The translations under genes and the position numbers were made by a program. Below the pieces are notes generated by a model. It saw only the letters and a program-made list of their open reading frames with translations. It was not told where the DNA came from and did no database searches. Below are positions 20,726 through 27,236 of a DNA stretch of 41,902 nucleotides, piece by piece. The number at the start of each line of letters is the position of its first letter. Position 1 is the stretch's first letter. The stretch comes from Acidobacteriota bacterium (GTDB lineage: Bacteria > Acidobacteriota > Terriglobia > Versatilivoradales > Versatilivoraceae), in contig VXMN01000206.1 in NCBI GenBank assembly GCA_009841055.1, positions 1 to 41,902 on the forward strand, in the 5' to 3' direction.

Positions 20726-21250
20726 ATGTTGATGAAGATCTCCATGGTGCTGGTGTTCGTGTTGGCCCTTGCCTGGGGCCAGTCCCTGGCTGCCGACCTG
20801 AAGCCCGGGGACGTGGCGCCCGATTTCTCGCTTCCGGGGTCGGACGGGAAGACCTACAGCCTGAAGCAGTTCAAGGGCAAGCAGGTGGTGGTGCTGGCCT
20901 GGTTTCCCAAGGCCTTCACAGGGGGGTGAACGGCCGAGTGCCGGTCGTTCCGTGAGAATGGCCAAGCCTTGCGATCCTTGAACGTTGCCTACTTCACTGC
21001 AAGCTGCGACAGCGCTGACGAAAACCGCCGGTTTGCCGAATCTCTCAAGGCGGACTATCCCATACTGAGCGATCCCGGCAAAGAGACGGCCCGGGCCTAC
21101 GGCGTCGTCCACGAGAACCGAAACCTGCCGGAACGATGGACCTTCTACATCGGAAAGGACGGGAAGATTCTCTACGTGGATCGCCAGGTCAGGGCGTCCA
21201 CGGCCGCCGAGGACGCGGTCGCCAGGCTCAAGGAGTTGAATGTCCGGTAG
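20726..21250 (+). CDS. Exported peroxiredoxin with in-frame TGA (putative selenocysteine) at the catalytic position
   Basis: Thioredoxin-fold peroxiredoxin of 174 residues if the TGA at 20927-20929 is decoded. ATG has AAGGAGA 8 bp upstream; residues 1-23 are a signal peptide (cleavage after SLAA). The AhpC/TSA core begins with LKPGDVAPDFSLPGSDGKTY. The frame reads FPKAFTGG, TGA, TAECRSF: the TGA is codon 68, where homologues have the peroxidatic Cys, and Cys72 is at the resolving position. Downstream sequence (NVAYFTASCDSADENRRFAE, PILSDPGKETARAYGV) is intact, in the same frame and clearly peroxiredoxin, ending at a normal TAG. One nonsense mutation landing exactly on the catalytic codon is unlikely, so selenocysteine is the best reading. 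If TGA is a stop, only an inactive 67-residue fragment results. The SelA/B/C/D machinery must be encoded elsewhere. Confidence 0.85.
20928..20950 (+). promoter_or_regulatory. RNA hairpin at the in-frame TGA (SECIS candidate)
   Basis: The mRNA can form a 9-bp stem beginning inside the UGA codon: 20928-20936 pairs with 20942-20950 (one G-U pair), with loop AGUGC at 20937-20941. A hairpin directly 3' of UGA with a G early in the loop is expected of a bacterial SECIS element. The loop is only about 7 nt from UGA, closer than in the known E. coli fdhF element, so the assignment is tentative. Alternative foldings reaching to about 20963 exist. Confidence 0.4.
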
Positions 21251-21255
21251 GGCCC

Positions 21256-22452
21256 ATGCGGTTCTCCAACCTGGCCGACCGTTTGGCGGCAAAACGCAAT
21301 CGCCTCTATACGGAGCATGAGAAGGCCGCCGCGTCCGGACGAACCATCCTCGATCTGATTTCCACCAACCCGGCCGAACAGGGTTGGGTCTTTCCCCAGG
21401 AACGGCTGCAGGCCATCCTGGCGGACGCAGCTCCCCGGGCGCGAGTCTATCGTCCCGACCCCCTGGGACTGCCATCCGCCCGGGAGGCCATTGCCGACTT
21501 CTACCGGACGGCCGGCATCCCCGCCTCGGCCGACCAGGTCCTCATCACGCCCGGGACCAGCCTTTCCTATTTCTACTGCTTCAAGCTGCTGGCCAGTCCG
21601 GGAGAAGAGATCCTCTGCCCCCGTCCGTCCTACCCTCTTTTCGAGTCCATCGCCGAATTGGCGGGACTCCGGTTGAGGTATTACCGGCTGCAGGAATCGC
21701 GGGGATGGGAGATCGATCTCGACCACCTGGAGTCTCAGATCAGCACCCGAACCCGTGCGCTGGTGCTGATCTCACCCCACAATCCCACTGGAATGGTCGC
21801 GGGCGGACAGTCCCTGGAAGAGCTGGCGGCCGTGGCTTGCAGGCACGAATTGCCGATCCTCGCCGACGAAGTCTTCAGCGAGTTTCTCTACGACCTGGAA
21901 GCCCTGCCGCGCCCAGCGGCCACGCCGGCGCCGCTGGTTTTCACCCTCAATGGATTTTCCAAGATGGCGGCTCTGCCCGGACTGAAGCTGGGGTGGATAG
22001 TGCTGACCGGGGGTCACGCCCGGGTTCGAAGGTCCCTGGAAGTGATGGAGCTCATCTCGGATACCTTTCTGCCGGTCAACGACCTGGCCCAGCACATGGT
22101 CAGCGGCATCTTCGAGGACCGGGAGGCCTTTGCATCCGCCCTTGGGCCGTGGCTTCAGCGCTGCCGCCAAATCGCCACGACCCGACTCTCCCAATGTCCG
22201 GGAGTGCGCTTCACCCCGCCGCGGGGCGGATTCCATCTCACGTTGAAGGTGGGTGGGGCGGAGGTCGACGAGGAAGCCCTCTGTATCCATCTTCTGAAGG
22301 AGTCGGGCGTCCTGGTGCATCCCGGCTATTTCTACGACATGCCTCCGGCCCACTTGGTCCTGACCTTCGCCCTCCGGCACGAGTTGCTGGATCGGTCCCT
22401 GAAGGCGCTCTGCGAGGGGATCCGGGAATGGGAACAGCGGAGGGATTCCTGA
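21256..22452 (+). CDS. PLP-dependent class I/II aminotransferase
   Basis: Fold-type I aminotransferase of 398 residues. Hallmarks: PLGLPSAREAIADFY near 69-83, ITPGTSLSYFY near 97-107, ISPHNPTG at 172-179, LADEVFSEF with Asp204, and the PLP-binding Lys236 in NGFSKMAALPGLKLGW. This places it near the aspartate/alanine aminotransferases; substrate not assignable. ATG 21256 gives a normal N-terminus, with GTAGGG just upstream; the frame is open further back into the peroxiredoxin gene. It begins 5 bp after that gene ends, so the two are probably co-transcribed. Confidence 0.9.
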   Translation: MRFSNLADRLAAKRNRLYTEHEKAAASGRTILDLISTNPAEQGWVFPQERLQAILADAAPRARVYRPDPLGLPSAREAIADFYRTAGIPASADQVLITPGTSLSYFYCFKLLASPGEEILCPRPSYPLFESIAELAGLRLRYYRLQESRGWEIDLDHLESQISTRTRALVLISPHNPTGMVAGGQSLEELAAVACRHELPILADEVFSEFLYDLEALPRPAATPAPLVFTLNGFSKMAALPGLKLGWIVLTGGHARVRRSLEVMELISDTFLPVNDLAQHMVSGIFEDREAFASALGPWLQRCRQIATTRLSQCPGVRFTPPRGGFHLTLKVGGAEVDEEALCIHLLKESGVLVHPGYFYDMPPAHLVLTFALRHELLDRSLKALCEGIREWEQRRDS

Positions 22453-22465
22453 GGCTGGATTGGCC

Positions 22466-23389
22466 TCAGCCGCCGCGGGCGGGCTTGTCCAGGAGGTGGC
22501 GCAGGGCGCCTTCCAGCGTCGGGTATTGGAAGGAGTAGCCGGAATCCGCCAGCCGTCGCGGCTCCACCCGGGAGCCGGCCAGCAGCAGGGCCTCGGCCAT
22601 CTCTCCAAAGGCGATGCGAGCCGCAAAGGCGGGCATGGGAAACAGGGTGGGACGGGACAGCACCTTGCCCAGGGTCTTGGTGAATTCCAGGTTGGTGGCG
22701 GGGTTGGGGGCGACCGCGTTGACGGGGCCGCTGAGGTTCGAGTCCGCCAGAGCCTGGCAAAGGGCCCCGACGGCATCATCCAGGGCGATCCAGCTCAGGT
22801 ACTGGTGACCGCTGCCGATCTTTCCGCCGGCCCCCAGCTTGAAGGGCAGCAACATCTTGGCCAGGGCGCCGCCACGGGGAGAGAGGACGATGCCCAGGCG
22901 CAACCGGACGACCCGAATGCCTTTTTCCTCCGCGGGCAGGGAGGCGGCCTCCCATTGCCGGCAGACCTCCGACAGAAAGTCGTTCCCGGAGGAGCTGTCT
23001 TCGCTGAGCAGCTCGTCTCCGCGGTCTCCGTAAAAGCCGATGGCCGAGGCGGCCACCAGCGTTGCCGGAGGCTGGGAGAGGTTGGCCAATCGGTCGCTCA
23101 GGAGGGCCGTTCCCCGGACACGGCTGTCGCGGATCCTGGCTTTCTGCGCCGCCGTCCAGCGCCGGGCGGCGATGTTCTCGCCCGCCAGGTGAATTACGGC
23201 CTCAATTCCCTCGAGCCGACTGCCGTCCAACTCACCGGTTTCAGGATTCCATTGAACCGTTGAATCCCCTGGACCTGACGGTGCCGACGAGCTCCGCACC
23301 AACCTGAAGACTTCGTGTCCAGCCGATCTCAACACCGGCACCAGGGCCGAACCGACCAGCCCGCTGGAACCTGAAACAAGGATCTTCAT
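22466..23389 (-). CDS. TIGR01777 family NAD-dependent epimerase-like protein
   Basis: Extended short-chain dehydrogenase of 307 residues, YfcH/TIGR01777 type. The Rossmann start is MKILVSGSSGLVGSALVP; family blocks are VIHLAGENIAARRWT, SAIGFYGDRGDELLSE, RLGIVLSPRGGALAKML and the C-terminal domain (FPMPAFAARIAFGEMAEALL). The biochemical role of the family is not established. AGGAGG lies 6-7 bp before the ATG. It lies 35 bp downstream of brnA on the same strand. It converges with the aminotransferase (13 bp gap). Confidence 0.9.
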   Translation of the reverse strand: MKILVSGSSGLVGSALVPVLRSAGHEVFRLVRSSSAPSGPGDSTVQWNPETGELDGSRLEGIEAVIHLAGENIAARRWTAAQKARIRDSRVRGTALLSDRLANLSQPPATLVAASAIGFYGDRGDELLSEDSSSGNDFLSEVCRQWEAASLPAEEKGIRVVRLRLGIVLSPRGGALAKMLLPFKLGAGGKIGSGHQYLSWIALDDAVGALCQALADSNLSGPVNAVAPNPATNLEFTKTLGKVLSRPTLFPMPAFAARIAFGEMAEALLLAGSRVEPRRLADSGYSFQYPTLEGALRHLLDKPARGG

Positions 23390-23424
23390 GGTTTGCCTCC
23401 TATTTCAGCAAAACTCTCCCTGGC

Positions 23425-23691
23425 TTACTTGGCCTCGACCTTTTCAGACAGCCAGACCTTGATCAGTGACTGGTAGGGGACATCGCGCTGGTTGGCTGCA
23501 ATCTTGATCTGCTCGAGCAGGCGTAGCGGCAGCCTCAACGAAATGGACTTGGTCGACGGTCTGAGGTTAACCAAACGGGCACGTTTGGCACGGGTCCAGT
23601 CGATATAGCCGCTGGAATCGTTAGCCTCCCAGAAGGCCCGCTCCTCGGCTTCATTCTGAAAAACAGGAATGGAATCAGGTTCCCTGCTCAT
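23425..23691 (-). CDS. brnA: BrnA/CopG-type antitoxin
   Basis: An 88-residue antitoxin. The N-terminal half (EEERAFWE-like region with SGYIDW) is toxin-binding, and the C-terminal half (KSISLRLPLRLLEQIKIAAN, VPYQSLIKVWL) is a ribbon-helix-helix DNA-binding domain. This is the CopG/BrnA antitoxin family usually paired with BrnT. It overlaps the upstream toxin gene brnT by 17 bp, the toxin-first order normal for brnTA. It probably represses the operon through the palindrome at 23982-24000. Confidence 0.85.
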   Translation of the reverse strand: MSREPDSIPVFQNEAEERAFWEANDSSGYIDWTRAKRARLVNLRPSTKSISLRLPLRLLEQIKIAANQRDVPYQSLIKVWLSEKVEAK

Positions 23692-23977
23692 GGTGTTCGC
23701 GTTCCTTTCGGTGCATGTCTCGGGCCGAGATCACGCGTATTCTGGTTTGCTGCGCCCTCAGCGTGAAAGTCACGTGCAACCGGCGTCCTTCCAAGGTAGC
23801 ACCGAGTGCATGGAACCGTGGCTCCGATCGGCTGTGGAGAACATCTTCGGCCACGACCAGGGGTTCACTGAAGAATATCTGCTCAGCCTCGGATTGGCTC
23901 ACGCCGTGCTTTTCATTGCTCTTGCGAAGGTTGCCCTGGTCCCAGTCAAAGCCAACCACCCGCTCGAAGTCAATCAC
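23675..23977 (-). CDS. brnT: BrnT family ribonuclease toxin
   Basis: A 100-residue RelE-fold toxin. It starts with the BrnT pattern VGFDWDQGNLRKSNEKHGVSQSEA and continues with a strand-rich core (ALGATLEGRRLHVTFTLR) ending in RVISARDMHRKEREHH, where the Arg and His residues typical of BrnT lie. BrnT cleaves mRNA and is neutralised by BrnA. GTG start at 23977, four bases downstream of a perfect palindrome. Both genes appear intact. Confidence 0.85.
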   Translation of the reverse strand: MIDFERVVGFDWDQGNLRKSNEKHGVSQSEAEQIFFSEPLVVAEDVLHSRSEPRFHALGATLEGRRLHVTFTLRAQQTRIRVISARDMHRKEREHHEQGT

Positions 23978-23981
23978 TTGA

Positions 23982-24000
23982 GTATATTACCATAATATAC
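23982..24000. promoter_or_regulatory. Palindromic operator candidate for brnTA
   Basis: Perfect inverted repeat GTATATTA-CCA-TAATATAC (8-bp arms, 3-bp spacer) immediately upstream of the brnT start. It contains AT-rich -10-like hexamers. Its position fits autorepression by a ribbon-helix-helix antitoxin. Confidence 0.6.
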
Positions 24001-24139
24001 AATGCCGGGGGCAGTGCTCTCAGTCGCAACCGATTGGATACCATACCTACGACCCGGAATTCGGGGCATTCCGAAGCGGTTCACTTGAAGCGATGTTTCC
24101 CGGGCCGAGCACTTGGAGGCAATTGAAATGAGGCGGCCA

Positions 24140-24367
24140 CTATCCAGCGAGGGCCCGGTACAGCGCCTCTTTGTCGGAAAGGTCGACGCGGGCGCGCATT
24201 GGCCTTGAGATCCAGACGGGAGGAGGTTCTGCCGCAGGCTTCGCGTTCTCCCGCAAGGCCTGCGCCAGCAGGTCGGACACCAGCCGCCCCATGGACGTGC
24301 CTTCATTCTTCTTGAGTTGTTTCAGTTTCCGGAGGATCGGAGCGTCGATTTCGAGTGTGATTCTCGT
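24140..24367 (-). pseudogene. Orphan VapB-like antitoxin without a canonical start codon
   Basis: The minus-strand frame encodes 75 residues that read as a complete VapB-type antitoxin: RITLEIDAPILRKLKQLKKN, then GTSMGRLVSDLLAQALRE (ribbon-helix-helix DNA-binding part), then VWISRPMRARVDLSDKEALY (toxin-binding tail). The codon where the initiator Met is expected is ACG (24365-24367), and no ATG, GTG or TTG lies in frame upstream; an ATT at 24377-24379 overlaps the mazF stop. No VapC toxin follows; the sequence down to brnT is about 140 bp without recognisable coding. It is probably a decaying remnant, or it uses a rare start coupled to mazF. Confidence 0.6.
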
Positions 24368-24378
24368 GTGCTGATGAA

Positions 24379-24699
24379 TTACAAGCCCAAATGGAGCCTC
24401 ACGGCCGCGTCCAGATTTTCGATGTCGCCATCGGATAATTTTCCAAAGAAAGCCCCGATTCGTGCCTTGCTCACGGAAGTCAACTGATCGGCCATGGCTT
24501 TATGCGGCCTATCGTTGATGACAACGAGGGCCTCGCCGGGGTAAACCCTGCTCACTTGGGTCGTCAAGGGTACAACCTGAACCCTGTTCAGGTGGGAGAT
24601 AGCCAGGTCGTTGGTCACGACAACGGCTGGCCTCCGCTTGCGGATTTCTCCGCCAACGGACGGTCCGAATCTCACCCACCAGGCTTCACCTCGCTTCAT
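24379..24699 (-). CDS. MazF/PemK-type endoribonuclease toxin
   Basis: A 106-residue toxin of the MazF/PemK fold: MKRGEAWWVRFGPSVGGEIRKRRPAVVV at the start, then VVPLTTQV and the C-terminal ADQLTSVSKARIGAFFGKL. MazF enzymes cut mRNA at short sequences. ATG 24699 is chosen as it gives the classical N-terminus; the frame is open upstream to 24798. It overlaps the antitoxin gene by 14 bp. The antitoxin-first order and overlap indicate a standard two-gene module. Confidence 0.88.
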   Translation of the reverse strand: MKRGEAWWVRFGPSVGGEIRKRRPAVVVTNDLAISHLNRVQVVPLTTQVSRVYPGEALVVINDRPHKAMADQLTSVSKARIGAFFGKLSDGDIENLDAAVRLHLGL

Positions 24700-24922
24700 C
24701 GCTGACGTCCTCGGCCGTACCCTCCATCCACTCCATCGCCTCGGTTTCTCGTTCGGTGTCCGCAGCCATTTGACGATAACCTTCCCGAATATCGCCATAC
24801 ATGACGTGAGGCCTGACCAGCGACTCGATGAACCGGCTGATCTTGCGTTTGCCCACGACCTGGTAGAGACCTGCGTACACCTCTTCGTCTATGGTGATTG
24901 TCAGTTTCTTTTGCATATTCAT
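24686..24922 (-). CDS. Ribbon-helix-helix antitoxin partnered with MazF
   Basis: A 78-residue protein. QKKLTITIDEEVYAGLYQVV followed by RKISRFIESLVRPHV is a ribbon-helix-helix DNA-binding domain, and the acidic tail (ERETEAMEWMEGTAEDVSDE) is the toxin-neutralising part. It precedes and overlaps the MazF gene. Two ATG codons are possible (24922 and 24916); the second has an AGGA at better distance. It likely autoregulates through the palindromes just upstream. Confidence 0.85.
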   Translation of the reverse strand: MNMQKKLTITIDEEVYAGLYQVVGKRKISRFIESLVRPHVMYGDIREGYRQMAADTERETEAMEWMEGTAEDVSDEAR

Positions 24923-24926
24923 TTCC

Positions 24927-24944
24927 TACACGTGTACTGCACGT
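24927..24944. promoter_or_regulatory. Palindromic operator candidate of the MazF module
   Basis: TACACGTGTA (24927-24936) is a perfect 10-bp palindrome, and ACGTG (24930-24934) also forms an inverted repeat with CACGT (24940-24944). Upstream on the minus strand a possible promoter TTGCGT, 16 bp, GATAAT places the start site at or near these palindromes. This fits antitoxin autorepression. Confidence 0.5.
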
Positions 24945-25101
24945 ATATTATCAGCCGGATCAGGAGAGACGCAACCGGCTTGACCAATCGTCAACTCTCG
25001 CAAGGCCGGCGGACTTCTTACCGGACCGGACGACTTGCGGGCCCGTGTCTGCAACAATGCCGTCGCATCCGAGCGGTGTCGCAATCTCACGTCAGAGATT
25101 T

Positions 25102-26466
25102 TCACCAGCGGAGCAGGGCCAGGACCACGGAATAGCCCATCAGGAGGGCCATGATCAGGGTGGTTGCCCAGAGGGCCGCGGTGATCCAGTTCTTGGGTGC
25201 GATCTCGCGCGGCAGATAGGTCTTGCCGAGGTAGAGGATGGCAAAGCCGATGCCGGGCAGCAGCAGGGCCTGGCTGATTCCACTGACCTTGATCATGACA
25301 ACCGGCTCCTGCAAGTACAGGAACAGCAGCGTGGGAATCAGCGGAAGCCCCACCACCAGGAGCCGAATGGCCCTCAGCCTGGCGGCATAGTCGTCTTTGG
25401 GGTAGAGGCCCAGCATGCCGGCGAAGTCGGCCAGCATGCGGCTCAGTGCGGCGATTCCGGAGAATACGGTGGAATAGAGGACGGCCATCGAGCCGATCAG
25501 GAAGAGGTAGAAGGACCAGTTTCCCAGGGTTTGGGTGAACATGTGAGACAGGGTTCTGACCATGTCGAGGCCCTTGGGCACCAGCCCCATCCCGGACAGG
25601 ACACCCGCGCCCAGGAAGTAAAAGGCCACGGTGGCGAAGGTGTAGATCACGCAGGCGCTGAGAACGTCGGTTCCCATCACCTTGATCCAACCTTCGGCTC
25701 TGGCTTTCCACTCCTGGGACCGCTCCCGAATGCCGGTGAAGCGGGCGTAGCCCTTCTCGATGCACCAGTAGGGATAGGCGATCAGTTCGATGGCTCCCAC
25801 GCCGGTGGCCCCGAAGACGGTGACCGCCGTGCTCATGCCGCCTTGCGGGGGGTGAAAGGAGAGGCCGTCCAGGACTCTGGCCCAGGTAAAATACTGCGGG
25901 TCCTTGGAAAGCAGGTAGGCGCAGCCGACGGTCAGCAGGGTAAAGGTCACCACCATGGCAATCGCCACCCGTTCGATCAGCGAGTAGCGGCCGACGACCA
26001 GCAGTGCGATGGTGAAGAGGTTGAGGAACCACAACCAGGCATTGAAGGAGACACCGGGAATCAGCGTGTTGAGCACCTCGGAGATGCCTCCCAGCATGCC
26101 TCCGATGGAGAAGAGTCCCAGCAGCACCACCAGGAACCAGAGCCAGACCACCCAGGAAACCCGCCATCGAGGTCCGGGAAGCTTGTCGAAGGCCTCCAGG
26201 GTGGTCTCGCCCGTCCCGATGGCATAGCGTCCCAACTCGTTCTGGACCACGATCTTGACGACGCAGCTCACCAGGATCAGCCAGAGGAGAGCGTATCCCT
26301 GCTCGGCCCCCAGAACAGTGGTTGCGATCAGTTCGCCCGATCCCACGATAGTGCTGGTCAGGATCAGCCCGGGACCGATGCGCCTGAGAATCGAAAAAAA
26401 GCGTTTGGGCGGCTTCAGAACGGAATCGGGGTGCAGTGAATAGGGACTGCGGGGAACTTCAGGCAT
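25102..26466 (-). CDS. Divergent Nramp-family transporter
   Basis: Integral membrane protein of 454 residues with about 11 hydrophobic helices and Nramp-like organisation (RRIGPGLILTSTIVGSGELI, GAEQGYALLWLILVS, VQNELGRYAIGTGET). The TM1 metal motif DPGN of Mn/Fe transporters is replaced by GSGE at 42-45. The TM6 MPH motif is absent (GAIELIAYPYWCIEKG, about 225-239). The protein therefore probably does not use the usual transition-metal site; its substrate cannot be inferred. The open frame is intact with no sign of decay. Neighbours are the MazF module downstream and a repeat region upstream. Confidence 0.85.
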   Translation of the reverse strand: MPEVPRSPYSLHPDSVLKPPKRFFSILRRIGPGLILTSTIVGSGELIATTVLGAEQGYALLWLILVSCVVKIVVQNELGRYAIGTGETTLEAFDKLPGPRWRVSWVVWLWFLVVLLGLFSIGGMLGGISEVLNTLIPGVSFNAWLWFLNLFTIALLVVGRYSLIERVAIAMVVTFTLLTVGCAYLLSKDPQYFTWARVLDGLSFHPPQGGMSTAVTVFGATGVGAIELIAYPYWCIEKGYARFTGIRERSQEWKARAEGWIKVMGTDVLSACVIYTFATVAFYFLGAGVLSGMGLVPKGLDMVRTLSHMFTQTLGNWSFYLFLIGSMAVLYSTVFSGIAALSRMLADFAGMLGLYPKDDYAARLRAIRLLVVGLPLIPTLLFLYLQEPVVMIKVSGISQALLLPGIGFAILYLGKTYLPREIAPKNWITAALWATTLIMALLMGYSVVLALLRW

Positions 26467-26656
26467 GGGACCGATGCTACTTTGAGGACGCGCCCTACTT
26501 CAAGGGCATAGTGCCGTTTTCGCCCGGACCCGACGCCAGCGAGGACCGGTGCGGACCCTTCAGAGGGGAAATAGCCGATCGTTCATCAAGACGAACCACG
26601 AATGGACAGGAAGACCGATGGACCTCTATTGCTGCGACGACGTCATGGAATGAAGC

Positions 26657-26684
26657 CCCCGGGAGCGCGGGCGTCCCGCCCGCA
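26657..26684 (+). repeat. Left arm of perfect 28-bp inverted repeat
   Basis: Identical to the reverse complement of 26837-26864, with 152 bp between arms. Each arm itself folds: GCGGGCG (26667-26673) pairs with CGCCCGC (26677-26683) around a 3-base loop, so the element is a palindrome within a palindrome. Confidence 0.9.
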
Positions 26685-26771
26685 TAAATTCTGGCACCGC
26701 CCTGCCCATCTCCTCGACCTGAATGGACCGGCAACGGCGCCGGGGCTCCGCTTTGGCCGGGCCCATGCCGT

Positions 26772-26864
26772 TCCCGCCGGCGGGGTGGCCGGGTGCACCA
26801 TCGCAGAGAAACTGAGCGGCACGTAACGGGAGTGCATGCGGGCGGGACGCCCGCGCTCCCGGGG
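26772..26864 (+). repeat. 93-bp dispersed intergenic element, copy A
   Basis: Aligns without gaps to 31621-31713 over 93 bases with 19 mismatches (about 80% identity), in the same orientation. The shared core includes GGGTGGCCGG, CTGAGCGGC, GCATGCGG and GGACGCCCGCGCTC. Neither copy encodes a recognisable protein. Confidence 0.85.
26837..26864 (-). repeat. Right arm of perfect 28-bp inverted repeat
   Basis: Exact reverse complement of 26657-26684. It also forms the 3' end of the 93-bp dispersed element found again at 31621-31713, where the inner palindrome has decayed (ACCGGACGCC instead of GCGGGACGCC). Confidence 0.9.
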
Positions 26865-26884
26865 GGGGCATCCTCCCATCCCTC

Positions 26885-26997
26885 TTGCTTCTCAAGGGGG
26901 CAGGCGCCATCTTGTCGGGCCACTGCCCTGCCCATGCGGCAGAGCTGTCACGCTTCGTGGACCTTTGTCGTCCTTCGTGTGCCTTCGTGGATCGCTC
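26885..26997 (+). repeat. Tandem duplication, unit 1
   Basis: A 113-bp unit directly followed by a diverged second copy (26998-27111). Both begin TTGCT(T/C)CTC(A/G)AGGGGGCA and end CTTCGTGGATCGCTC. They share GTCACGCTT and CCTTCGTGTG blocks at the same offsets. Confidence 0.8.
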
Positions 26998-27111
26998 TTG
27001 CTCCTCGAGGGGGCACGCGCCGACTCGCCGGGCCGCGGCCGGTGCCGATGCGGCGGAACCGTCACGCTTGGTGGCCCTTGCCGGTCCTTCGTGTGGCTTC
27101 GTGGATCGCTC
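26998..27111 (+). repeat. Tandem duplication, unit 2
   Basis: Second, diverged copy of the 113-bp unit at 26885-26997. Its end (from 27083, GGTCCTTCGTGTGGCTTCGT and the T-rich tail to about 27127) resembles 32023-32070 in the other repeat-rich gap. Confidence 0.8.
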
Positions 27112-27236
27112 CTTTTTCGTTATGTTTCAAATAACTCCGTAGGGCGGGACCGGTCTCTCTGGTGTAAAGTAAGCTTGCAAGTAGCATTTCCAAGCTTGGT
27201 GGCGCGCTTTTTCCCATCGATCCGAGGAGGGTTTCC

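Larger units (their letters stand above)
26467..27236. other. Repeat-rich intergenic region
   Basis: About 770 bp without a supported gene. It holds a CACGAA-type arm (26591-26610), a perfect 28-bp inverted repeat, the first copy of a 93-bp dispersed element and a 113-bp imperfect tandem duplication. Open frames here encode low-complexity strings such as GVPPA, ARASRP and GGTPALPG, which are translations of the repeat rather than proteins. The last 40 bp contain GAGGAGGG, the ribosome binding site for the DUF6817 gene. Confidence 0.75.

Noticed and set aside
20726-20929. Reading the peroxiredoxin as two genes or as a frameshifted pseudogene
   Set aside because: Both parts are in the same frame, so no frameshift is involved. 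The second part lacks its own ribosome binding site at 20969 and would miss the catalytic residue.
24001-24139. Remnant of a VapC toxin downstream of the orphan antitoxin
   Set aside because: Minus-strand translations in all frames show no PIN-domain acidic motifs.
24898-26439. A 513-codon open frame antisense to the Nramp-like gene
   Set aside because: High GC content leaves long open antisense frames. The translation is hydrophilic low-complexity sequence rich in Gly, Gln, His and Asp with no family resemblance, while the opposite strand encodes a clear transporter.
26495-26935. Open frames encoding strings such as SAGVPPA and GGTPALPG
   Set aside because: These are translations of the GC-rich inverted repeat. 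The strings read on both strands because the DNA is palindromic.
26591-27111. CRISPR array in the repeat-rich gap
   Set aside because: Repeat units are few, diverged and not regularly spaced, and no cas genes are present.
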